DNA from: DASXMT01 sp035552655
GTDB lineage: Bacteria; Actinomycetota; Acidimicrobiia; Acidimicrobiales; RAAP-2
NCBI GenBank assembly: GCA_035552655.1
Contig: DASZLD010000027.1
Location: 1 to 11,326 of the forward strand
Reading direction: 5' to 3'
DNA: 11,326 nt
The position numbers and the translations under genes are program-made. The number at the start of each line of letters is the position of its first letter. The first letter of the stretch is position 1. Positions 1 to 6,443 of the stretch are shown in pieces. Below the pieces are notes generated by a model. That model made no database searches, was not told the origin of the DNA, and saw nothing but the letters and a program-made list of their open reading frames with translations.

Positions 1-582
1 TACTCCGAGACGGTCAACCTGTCGATGAACCAGACGTTGGCCCGATCCATCAACACCTCGATGGTGGCCATCATCCCGGTGTTGTCGGTGCTGGTGGTCG
101 GCTCGGTGATCCTGGGGGCGACCTCGTTGGAGGACTTCGGCCTGGCCCTGGTCATCGGGCTCACCAGTGGGGCGTACTCGTCCATCTTCATCGCCTCTCC
201 GCTGCTGGCCATGATGAAAGAGCGAGAGCCTCGCTACGTGACCATTCGTCAGCGGCTGGAGACGCGGGGCGACCGGTTGGGGGCCCTCACGCCCTCCGCT
301 GTCGCAGCCATGTCCACCGCCGGAGCCACCCGTGGGGGCGGCCGGGGGCGGCCCCAGAACACCGGTGTCATCCGCCCCGGAGCATCCCGGGGAGCAGCGC
401 GTCAGGCGACCGCCACGGGAACGGCGCGCCCAGGTGCAGCCAAGAGCGCGCAGCCCACGGCCAAGGGCCAAGGAGCCCGGACTTCGTCGCCGGGAGGCGG
501 GTCGAACCGCCCCGCCGGCACCCGGCCGCCACCTCGTCCTCGCAAGGGGAAGGGCAAAGGCGGCAAGGGCAAGCGTCGCTGA
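1..582 (+). CDS. secF: SecF, protein translocase subunit (3' end only)
   Basis: The frame is open from base 1, so the gene begins upstream and 193 residues are visible. SecF pairs with SecD and uses the proton gradient to assist SecYEG-dependent protein export at the inner membrane. The visible part begins with the family signature around LSMNQTLARSINTS (visible residues 7-20). Two hydrophobic helices follow at about 21-43 and 46-71, corresponding to the last two SecF membrane spans, and then a short KEREPRY turn. The remaining 95 or so residues are a low-complexity Gly/Ala/Pro/Arg tail ending in a Lys/Gly/Arg cluster, presumably cytoplasmic and disordered. The tail keeps the reading frame and high GC of the gene. 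A terminator-like hairpin follows 18 bases after the stop. Family assignment is firm; the role of the tail is unknown. Confidence 0.93.
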   Translation, partial: YSETVNLSMNQTLARSINTSMVAIIPVLSVLVVGSVILGATSLEDFGLALVIGLTSGAYSSIFIASPLLAMMKEREPRYVTIRQRLETRGDRLGALTPSAVAAMSTAGATRGGGRGRPQNTGVIRPGASRGAARQATATGTARPGAAKSAQPTAKGQGARTSSPGGGSNRPAGTRPPPRPRKGKGKGGKGKRR

Positions 583-600
583 CCAGCGAGTGTCGGGGGC

Positions 601-625
601 CAGCGGGTGGGAACACCCATCGCTG
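601..625 (+). terminator. Hairpin with GGAA tetraloop after secF
   Basis: Bases 601-604 (CAGC) pair with 622-625 (GCTG), and 605-609 (GGGTG) pair with 614-618 (CACCC). This gives a 9-bp stem with a 3-base bulge (619-621), closed by the GNRA-type loop GGAA (610-613). No T-run follows, so it is not a textbook intrinsic terminator, though U-tract-poor hairpins are common in high-GC actinobacteria. Its position between secF and the likely rel promoter fits transcript termination or 3'-end protection. Only the base pairing is seen; the function is inferred. Confidence 0.4.
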
Positions 626-663
626 CCCTTGGTGTCGGCCTCGGACTGCGCCCTTCGGTGTGG

Positions 664-693
664 TTCCGACGCGTGCCGCCCTCCAGGTACCGT
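664..693 (+). promoter_or_regulatory. Possible leaderless promoter of rel
   Basis: TACCGT at 688-693 fits the actinobacterial -10 pattern TANNNT. It lies 6 bases before the ATG at 700, the spacing expected if transcription starts at the A of the start codon. A weak -35-like TTCCGA sits at 664-669, 18 bases further upstream. No Shine-Dalgarno sequence precedes this ATG, which is consistent with leaderless translation. The motif is short and the -35 match is poor. Confidence 0.3.
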
Positions 694-699
694 GTAGGC

Positions 700-3237
700 A
701 TGGCGTTGGCTGCGCGAGCCCCTCTGGAGGGGACCGAGACGAAGGGGCGAGAAGCCCAGGTCGAGAGCGCGCTGGACCAGACTGAGGCCGATCTGCTGGC
801 CAAGGTGATCGAGGCGTTTCTCCGCCGTCATCCCGACGAGGACACGGCGATGATCGAAGGAGCAGCGGAGACGGCCGCCGTGGCCCATGCCGGACAGATG
901 CGGCGGTCGGGCGAGCCCTACATCACCCATCCCATTGCCGTGGCCGGCATCGTGGCCGAGTTGGGCCTCGACACCCAGACCATCGCCGCCGCCTTGCTGC
1001 ACGACGCGGTGGAGGACACCGGCGTGACCAACAAGGTCATCAAGCACGACTTCGGTGATGCCGTGGCCGCCATCGTCGAGGGCGTGACCAAGTTGGACCG
1101 GCTCCAGTTCGACTCCAAAGAGGCGCAACAGGCGGCCACCGTCCGCAAGATGCTGGTGGCCATGGCCGATGACTGGCGGGTGTTGATCATCAAGCTGGCC
1201 GACCGGCTGCACAACATGCGCACCCTCTCGGTGATGCCGGAATGGAAGCAGCACCGGACGGCACAAGAGACGCTCGACATCTACGCGCCCTTGGCCCACC
1301 GCCTCGGTATCCAGGAGGTGAAGTGGCAACTGGAGGACCTGGCCTTTGCCACCTTGCACCCCAAGCGCTACGCCGAGATCGAACAGATGGTGGCCAGCCG
1401 AGCGCCTCTCCGGGACGAGTACCTGGCCCGGGTCCTGGTGGCCGTGCGCGAGCGGTTGCACGGCTCGGGGATCAACGCCGAGGTGACCGGCCGGCCCAAG
1501 CACCTGTGGAGCATCTACGAGAAGATGGTCGTTCGGGGCAAGGAGTTCGATGACCTCTACGACCTGGTCGGGATGCGGGTGATCGTCGAGGCGGAGAAGG
1601 ACTGTTGGGCCGCACTGGGCTCCATCCATGCCATCTGGCCTCCGGTCCAGGGACGGTTCAAGGACTACATCAACTCGCCCAAGTTCAACCTGTACCAGTC
1701 GTTGCACACCACCGTCATCGGGCTGGACGGGAAGCCAATCGAGGTCCAGGTGCGGACGCACGAGATGCATCGCCGAGCCGAGTACGGGATTGCCGCCCAC
1801 TGGGGTTACAAGGAGAAGCCGGGGCGCGACGGTCCCGACAAGTCCGCTCGCGAGAAGAACGCCAAGGCCAAGGCGTCGGGGGACACGCAGGTGCTGGCCG
1901 ACCCGGGTGCGGAGGTCCGCGGCGAGGGCGGCGGGTCCGGCCAGGCCGGGGGCGATGCCACCCGCACCAGGACGGGCGACCCGGTCAAGCAGGCCGGGCC
2001 GACCAAGGGGCCCAAATCCTCCAAGAAGGGCCGCGGCAGCTCGAACACGGCCGAGGCCGACCGGCGGGCGGAGCGACAGGCACTGGCCCGAGAGACCTCG
2101 TCGACCATCGCCGAGATCGAGTGGATGCAGCGGATCGCCGACTTCCAGAACGAGACCACCGATCCGATCGAATTCCTGGAGGCCCTCAAGCTCGACCTCG
2201 AACAAGACGAGGTCTATGTCTTCACGCCCAAGGGCAAGGTCATCGCCCTGACGGCCAACGCCACCCCGGTCGACTTCGCCTACGCCATCCACACCGAGGT
2301 TGGGCACCGTTGTGTCGGGGCCACGGTGAACGGCCGGCTGGTGCCGCTCGAGACCACGTTGAACTCGGCGGACACGGTGGAGATCATCACCTCCAAGGCA
2401 CCCACGGCTGGGCCGTCCCGGGACTGGCTCAACCTGGCCGCGTCGTCGCGGGCCCGGACCAAGATCCGCCAGTGGTTCTCGCGGGAGCGGCGGGAGGACG
2501 CCATCGAGATCGGCCGGGAGGAGCTGACCAAGGAGTTGCGCCGGGAGGGGCTACCCGTCCAGAAACTGGCCTCGGACCATGCGCTGGTCGAGCTGGCCGA
2601 GACCCTGAACTACGCCGACCTCGACGCCCTGCACGCGGCGATCGGCGACAATCGGATCTCGGCCCGAGCCGTGACCCAGCGCCTGATGCGCGAGCTCCGG
2701 GGCGGCGTCTACGACGAGCAGCTGCCGGTCACCGCACGACGCCAGTCCACGGCGGGGCGCCCGGGGCAACGATCGGACGTCGGCGTCTATGTCGAGGGTC
2801 TCGACGACCTGGTGGTGCGCCTGTCCCGATGCTGCACGCCCGTTCCCGGCGACGAGATCATCGGATTCGTCACCCGGGGTCGGGGAGTGTCCGTCCACCG
2901 CGCCGACTGTTCCAATGCCGCCTCGTTGGCCAGTCGGTCCCGGGAGCGGCTGATCGAGGTGGAGTGGGACCATCGCTCCTCCGGAGTCTTCGTGGCCACC
3001 ATCGAGGTGGTGGCCATCGACCGGTCGCGTCTGCTCACCGACGTGAGTGAGGTGGTGTCCGAGCACCATCTCAACATCCTGGCCGCCAACACCCAGACCG
3101 ACTCGGACCGGATCTCCCGCATGCGCTTCGACGTGGAGCTGGGCGATGCCAACCACCTGGAGTCGGTGCTCAACTCGATCCGTCATCTCGACGCCGTCTA
3201 CGACGCTTACCGCATCCTGCCCGGGAAGAAGGACTGA
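700..3237 (+). CDS. rel: Bifunctional (p)ppGpp synthetase/hydrolase Rel (RSH family)
   Basis: Makes and degrades the alarmone (p)ppGpp and so controls the stringent response; 845 residues from ATG 700. The N-terminal HD hydrolase domain (about 50-200) keeps R69, H77, the HDxxED motif (H101, D102, E105, D106) and D168/N172. The synthetase domain (about 235-370) has GRPKHLWSIYEKM, RFKD (319-322; the RxKD signature of bifunctional enzymes) and YQSLHTT. TGS follows at 503-566, a conserved Cys/His region (C711, C712, H733, C737), and a C-terminal ACT domain (about 761-840). Residues 373-468 are a Lys/Gly/Ser/Asp-rich disordered insert, about 75 residues longer than the corresponding linker I recall for the M. 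tuberculosis protein (790 aa). The frame also opens at GTG 607, but that would add 31 unconserved residues and span the hairpin. hisS follows after 6 bases. Confidence 0.96.
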   Translation: MALAARAPLEGTETKGREAQVESALDQTEADLLAKVIEAFLRRHPDEDTAMIEGAAETAAVAHAGQMRRSGEPYITHPIAVAGIVAELGLDTQTIAAALLHDAVEDTGVTNKVIKHDFGDAVAAIVEGVTKLDRLQFDSKEAQQAATVRKMLVAMADDWRVLIIKLADRLHNMRTLSVMPEWKQHRTAQETLDIYAPLAHRLGIQEVKWQLEDLAFATLHPKRYAEIEQMVASRAPLRDEYLARVLVAVRERLHGSGINAEVTGRPKHLWSIYEKMVVRGKEFDDLYDLVGMRVIVEAEKDCWAALGSIHAIWPPVQGRFKDYINSPKFNLYQSLHTTVIGLDGKPIEVQVRTHEMHRRAEYGIAAHWGYKEKPGRDGPDKSAREKNAKAKASGDTQVLADPGAEVRGEGGGSGQAGGDATRTRTGDPVKQAGPTKGPKSSKKGRGSSNTAEADRRAERQALARETSSTIAEIEWMQRIADFQNETTDPIEFLEALKLDLEQDEVYVFTPKGKVIALTANATPVDFAYAIHTEVGHRCVGATVNGRLVPLETTLNSADTVEIITSKAPTAGPSRDWLNLAASSRARTKIRQWFSRERREDAIEIGREELTKELRREGLPVQKLASDHALVELAETLNYADLDALHAAIGDNRISARAVTQRLMRELRGGVYDEQLPVTARRQSTAGRPGQRSDVGVYVEGLDDLVVRLSRCCTPVPGDEIIGFVTRGRGVSVHRADCSNAASLASRSRERLIEVEWDHRSSGVFVATIEVVAIDRSRLLTDVSEVVSEHHLNILAANTQTDSDRISRMRFDVELGDANHLESVLNSIRHLDAVYDAYRILPGKKD

Positions 3238-3243
3238 GCGCCG

Positions 3244-4512
3244 ATGAGCGACGACACCGCGGCGGCGCGCGCCCCGAGTGGGACCCATGACGTCCTGTGG
3301 CCCGAGTCGAGCCGGTGGGAAACACTGCTGGCCACCTTCGCCGGCCTGGTCGAGGCGGCGGGCTATGGCTTGGCCCATACCCCATTGTTCGAGGACGTCA
3401 AGGTCTTCCGCCGGGGCATCGGCGAGGCGAGCGACGTGGTGGGCAAGGAGATGTACGAGTTCCAGGATCGGGGCGGCCGTACCCTGGCCCTCCGGCCCGA
3501 AGGCACCGCCCCCATCGTGCGCGCCTACGTGCAGCACCGACCACCGTTGCCGTGGAAGGCGTGGTACGCCACACCGGCCTTCCGCTACGAGCGTCCCCAG
3601 GCGGGCCGGTATCGCCAGCACCACCAGCTGGGGGTGGAGGCGCTGGGCCCTGAGGACCCCGACCTCGACGTCGAGGTGATCGGTCTGGCCCACGGACTGT
3701 TCAGTGCCCTGGGACTGACCGATTACACGCTGAAGCTCAACTCGATGGGCGACGCCGAGTGCCGCCCCGCGTACATCGAGCTGCTGCGCTCCTACCTGGC
3801 CGAGCGGCGGGACGAGCTGTGCCCCGAACATCAGGAACGGCTCGAGGCCAACCCCCTGCGGGTCCTGGACTGTAAACGGGAGGCGTGCCGCAAGGCCACC
3901 GCCGATGCCCCCCGTCTGGTCGACCATCTGTGTGGCCCGTGCCGGGAGCACTTCGATCGGGTCCGAGCCGGCCTGGAAGCGCTGGACATCCCCTACGAGC
4001 TCGACCACCGGCTGGTCCGCGGCTTCGACTACTACACCCGGACCACCTTCGAGTTCGCATCCCAAGCCCTGGACGCGGCCCAGAACGGCATCGGCGGGGG
4101 AGGCCGCTACGACGGCCTGGTCGAGATGCTGGGCGGCCCGGCCACACCGGGCATCGGCTTCGGTATCGGCATCGAGCGGGTGCTGCTGGCCTGTGATGCC
4201 GAGGGCGTGTTCTCGGTATCGCCCCCGGTGCTCGATGCCTATGTGGTCGACGTGACCGGAGGGGAATCGGCTCGAGACCTCACCGCCGAGCTGCGCCGGG
4301 CCGGCCTGCGGGCCGACCGCGCCTTCGACGGGCGGTCGATGAAGTCACAGTTGAAATCGGCCGACAAGTCCGGGGCCCGGCTGGCCCTGATCGTGGGCCC
4401 CGACGAGGTGGCGGCGCGCACCGTGTCGGTGCGGCCCCTCCGGGGTGAAGGCACCCAGCAGACCGTGTCCAGAACTGAGGTGGTCGACGTTGTTCGTCGT
4501 TCCGCCCAGTGA
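3244..4512 (+). CDS. hisS: Histidyl-tRNA synthetase
   Basis: Class II aminoacyl-tRNA synthetase that charges tRNA-His in the cytoplasm; 422 residues, normal for a bacterial enzyme. Seen in order: N-terminal GTHDVLWP (13-20), the RPEGTAP ATP-site segment (84-90), motif 2 FRYERPQAGRYRQHHQLG (113-130), the histidine-binding LVRGFDYYTRT (257-267), GGGRYDGLV (285-293) and motif 3 GIGFGIGIERVLL (303-315). The C-terminal anticodon-binding domain runs from about 328 to 422. The insertion domain carries cysteines C193, C210, C215, C230 and C233, a pattern seen in many bacterial HisRS, and H196 sits where some relatives have a further Cys. AAGGA at 3229-3233, inside the end of rel, is a ribosome-binding site 10 bases before the ATG. 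Probably co-transcribed with rel. Confidence 0.97.
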   Translation: MSDDTAAARAPSGTHDVLWPESSRWETLLATFAGLVEAAGYGLAHTPLFEDVKVFRRGIGEASDVVGKEMYEFQDRGGRTLALRPEGTAPIVRAYVQHRPPLPWKAWYATPAFRYERPQAGRYRQHHQLGVEALGPEDPDLDVEVIGLAHGLFSALGLTDYTLKLNSMGDAECRPAYIELLRSYLAERRDELCPEHQERLEANPLRVLDCKREACRKATADAPRLVDHLCGPCREHFDRVRAGLEALDIPYELDHRLVRGFDYYTRTTFEFASQALDAAQNGIGGGGRYDGLVEMLGGPATPGIGFGIGIERVLLACDAEGVFSVSPPVLDAYVVDVTGGESARDLTAELRRAGLRADRAFDGRSMKSQLKSADKSGARLALIVGPDEVAARTVSVRPLRGEGTQQTVSRTEVVDVVRRSAQ

Positions 4513-4516
4513 CGTG

Positions 4517-4522
4517 AAGGAG
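4517..4522 (+). promoter_or_regulatory. Strong Shine-Dalgarno before the 28-codon ORF
   Basis: AAGGAG lies 6 bases upstream of GTG 4529 and 4 bases after the hisS stop. It is the best ribosome-binding site in the window, and it serves the small repeat ORF directly; the aspS start is 89 bases further on. Confidence 0.6.
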
Positions 4523-4602
4523 AGCACAGTGGCCGAGCCCACTCAAGTAGACACAGTGGCCGAGCCCACACCGGAGAGCACAGTGGCCGAGTCCACTCGA
4601 GA
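4522..4602 (+). repeat. Three tandem 27-bp repeats between hisS and aspS
   Basis: Units at 4522-4548, 4549-4575 and 4576-4602 share the invariant core CACAGTGGCCGAG (4525, 4552, 4579), exactly 27 bases apart. Units 1 and 3 match at 24 of 27 positions, units 1 and 2 at 20 of 27. The period is a multiple of three, so the small ORF stays open through all copies. The array fills most of the gap between the two synthetase genes. Confidence 0.9.
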
Positions 4603-4615
4603 GGACTCACCATGA
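4529..4615 (+). CDS. 28-residue repeat peptide overlapping the aspS start (upstream ORF)
   Basis: A GTG-initiated ORF between hisS and aspS, preceded at ideal spacing by AAGGAG. Its product is three 9-residue units, VAEPTQVDT, VAEPTPEST and VAESTREDS, followed by a final Pro; the first Val would be read as Met. The peptide is acidic, with no hydrophobic segment and only two Asp codons. Its stop TGA (4613-4615) overlaps the aspS start as ATGA, the classic arrangement for translational coupling. The two in-frame internal GTGs (4556, 4583) lie at equivalent points of the repeat, and the last also has a GGAG 6 bases upstream. No family is recognised. It could be a coupling leader that feeds ribosomes to aspS, or a chance ORF on an expanded repeat. 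The frame and overlap are seen; expression is inferred. Confidence 0.45.
   Translation: MAEPTQVDTVAEPTPESTVAESTREDSP
4599..4605 (+). promoter_or_regulatory. Ribosome-binding site deciding the aspS start
   Basis: GAGAGGA lies 6 bases before ATG 4612. The next in-frame ATG (4660) has no purine-rich site upstream, so 4612 is preferred. The site overlaps the end of the third 27-bp repeat and lies inside the small upstream ORF, so ribosomes translating that ORF would pass over it. Confidence 0.65.
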
Positions 4616-6429
4616 CGGCATCGCCCGAGGACATCGTCGGGACGAGTGACGCCACGTCGATGCGCACGCATCTGTGCGGGCGGGTTGCCACGGCCGAAGT
4701 CGGCACCACCGTGCGACTGTGCGGGTGGGTGGGGAAGCGCCGGGAGCACGGAGAGCACCTGGCTTTCGTCGACCTCCGTGACCACACCGGCATCGTGCAG
4801 TGCGTGGTGCCGGGAACGGTGGATGTCCGCAGCGAGTACGTCATCGCCGTCGAGGGCGTGGTCCGCCACCGACCCGAGGGAACGGTGAACCCCGAACTGC
4901 CCACCGGCGAGATCGAGATCGGCGACTGCACCGTCGAGGTCATGTCGGTGGCCGAGCCTCCCCCCTTCGCGGTGGACGATCGCGTGGATGCCGACGAGCC
5001 CGTCCGGCTCCGAAACCGGTTCATCGACCTACGCCGACCCCGGATGCAGGCCAACCTCCGACTGCGGGCCCAGGTCAACGCGGCGCTGCGCTCGGCCATG
5101 GTTCGCCAGGGGTTCTGCGAGGTGGAGACGCCCCTGCTGTGGGCGCCCACCCCTGAAGGAGCACGCGAGTTCGCCGTGCCCAGCCGTTTGCACCAGGGCT
5201 CGTTCTACGTGCTGCCCCAGAGTCCCCAGCTGGCCAAGCAGCTCCTGATGGTGGCGGGCATGGACCGCTACTTCCAGATCGCTCGCTGCATGCGGGACGA
5301 GGACCTCCGGGCCGACCGGCAGTTCGAATTCTCCCAGCTCGACGTGGAGGCGTCCTTCGTGGGCCAGGACGATGTGCTGGCCTTCGTCTCCGAGGCCGTG
5401 CTCGATGCGGCCGAGGTGGCGACGGGGGAGCGCCCGCCGTCCATCGAGCAGATGACGTGGTCGGACGCGCTCGACCGGTTCGGCACCGACAAGCCCGACC
5501 TCCGTTTCGGCATGGAGCTGGTCGACTTGTCGGCGGTGTTCGAGAAGACCGAGGTCAAGGCGTTCAGCGCGCCGACCGTGAAGGCCATCCGGCTCGAGGG
5601 CGGGTCGACGCTGACCCGCTCCAAGCTCGACAACTTGACCGACAAGGCCAAACAGCTGGGGGCTAAGGGGCTGGCCTGGTTCCGGGTGACGTCGGCTGAG
5701 GGTGCCGAGGGTGCCGGTGGGGCCGAGGGTGCCGGTGCCGGTGATGCCCTGGGGCTCGATTCGCCGCTCGACCGGTTCCTGTCCGACGAGGAGCGCGCCG
5801 CCCTCATCGCCACCATGGAGGTTGCCGCCGGGGACCTGATCCTGGTGGTGGCGGACGAGCACCGGCTGGCCTGCACCGTGCTCGGCCAACTGCGGGTGGA
5901 GCTCGGGTCCCGGCCGGTGAGCGAGGGACCGTTCCGCTACGTCTGGATCGTGGACTTCCCCATGTTCGACGGGGTGGACGCCGACGGCAATCCCGTGGCT
6001 GCCCACCATCCCTTCACCATGCCCCACCCCGATGACATGGACCGGCTGGAGTCGGATCCGGCATCGGTCCGGTCGCAGGCCTATGACCTGGTCCTCAACG
6101 GGTGGGAGCTGGGATCGGGCAGCGTCCGGATCCATCGAGCCGATATCCAGAGCCGGGTGTTCGCCGTGCTCGGTATCACCCCCGAGGAGGCCGAGTCCCG
6201 CTTCGGGTTCTTGCTCGGGGCCTTCCGCTACGGCGCCCCGCCGCACGCTGGATTCGCAGTGGGGATCGATCGCTTGGTGGCCATCTTCGCCGGCGAGGAC
6301 AGCATCCGGGAGGTCATCGCCTTCCCCAAGACCCAGTCGGGGTCGGACCCCATGACCGGGGCGCCCAAGCCGCTGGCCGCCACCGCCCTGGCCGAACTCG
6401 GGCTCCGGCTCGCGCCCCGCAAAGACTGA
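4612..6429 (+). CDS. aspS: Aspartyl-tRNA synthetase, bacterial type, probably non-discriminating
   Basis: Class II synthetase that charges tRNA-Asp; 605 residues, slightly above the usual 590. An N-terminal OB-fold anticodon-binding domain (about 18-115) contains LCGWVGKRREHG and FVDLRDHTGIVQ. The catalytic core has motif 1 around RMQANLRLRAQVNAALRSAM (144-163), TPEGAREFAVPSR (180-192), motif 2 FQIARCMRDEDLRADRQFEF (221-240) and motif 3 GFAVGIDRLVAIFAG (547-561). The bacterial GAD insertion (about 295-430) is present but carries a Gly/Ala/Glu low-complexity stretch at 361-378. H46 and G90 match residues I recall as typical of non-discriminating AspRS, which also forms Asp-tRNA-Asn for GatCAB amidation. 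The start is fixed by GAGAGGA at 4599-4605 and overlaps the stop of the 28-codon ORF. Confidence 0.97.
   Translation: MTASPEDIVGTSDATSMRTHLCGRVATAEVGTTVRLCGWVGKRREHGEHLAFVDLRDHTGIVQCVVPGTVDVRSEYVIAVEGVVRHRPEGTVNPELPTGEIEIGDCTVEVMSVAEPPPFAVDDRVDADEPVRLRNRFIDLRRPRMQANLRLRAQVNAALRSAMVRQGFCEVETPLLWAPTPEGAREFAVPSRLHQGSFYVLPQSPQLAKQLLMVAGMDRYFQIARCMRDEDLRADRQFEFSQLDVEASFVGQDDVLAFVSEAVLDAAEVATGERPPSIEQMTWSDALDRFGTDKPDLRFGMELVDLSAVFEKTEVKAFSAPTVKAIRLEGGSTLTRSKLDNLTDKAKQLGAKGLAWFRVTSAEGAEGAGGAEGAGAGDALGLDSPLDRFLSDEERAALIATMEVAAGDLILVVADEHRLACTVLGQLRVELGSRPVSEGPFRYVWIVDFPMFDGVDADGNPVAAHHPFTMPHPDDMDRLESDPASVRSQAYDLVLNGWELGSGSVRIHRADIQSRVFAVLGITPEEAESRFGFLLGAFRYGAPPHAGFAVGIDRLVAIFAGEDSIREVIAFPKTQSGSDPMTGAPKPLAATALAELGLRLAPRKD
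5704..5737 (+). repeat. 16-bp direct repeat inside aspS
   Basis: GCCGAGGGTGCCGGTG occurs exactly at 5704-5719 and again at 5722-5737 (18-base offset), encoding repeated Gly-Ala-Glu-Gly-Ala-Gly residues in the GAD insertion domain. In frame, so it changes only the length of a surface loop. Looks like a small slippage expansion. Confidence 0.8.
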
Positions 6430-6443
6430 GCGGCCGGTTCACT

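Noticed and set aside
607..699. Upstream GTG start extending Rel by 31 residues
   Set aside because: The start lies inside the 601-625 hairpin, has no ribosome-binding site and adds sequence unlike Rel N-termini; ATG 700 is better placed.
1605..3050. Second + strand frame of 481 codons inside rel
   Set aside because: Gly/Arg/Pro-rich out-of-frame reading of rel without any domain.
2551..4065. Long reverse-strand open frame of 504 codons over rel and hisS
   Set aside because: It lies antisense to two strongly conserved genes, has biased GC-rich composition and resembles no family; long shadow frames are expected at this GC.
4513..4611. T-box riboswitch or amino-acid attenuation leader for aspS
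   Set aside because: No T-box consensus or terminator/antiterminator pair is visible, and the small peptide has only two Asp codons, not a run.
4660..4662. Alternative aspS start at the second in-frame ATG
   Set aside because: No ribosome-binding site precedes it, whereas ATG 4612 has GAGAGGA at 6-base spacing and the ATGA overlap.
5029..6246. Reverse-strand open frame of 405 codons over aspS
   Set aside because: Antisense shadow of a conserved synthetase; His/Gly/Arg/Pro-rich with no recognisable domain.
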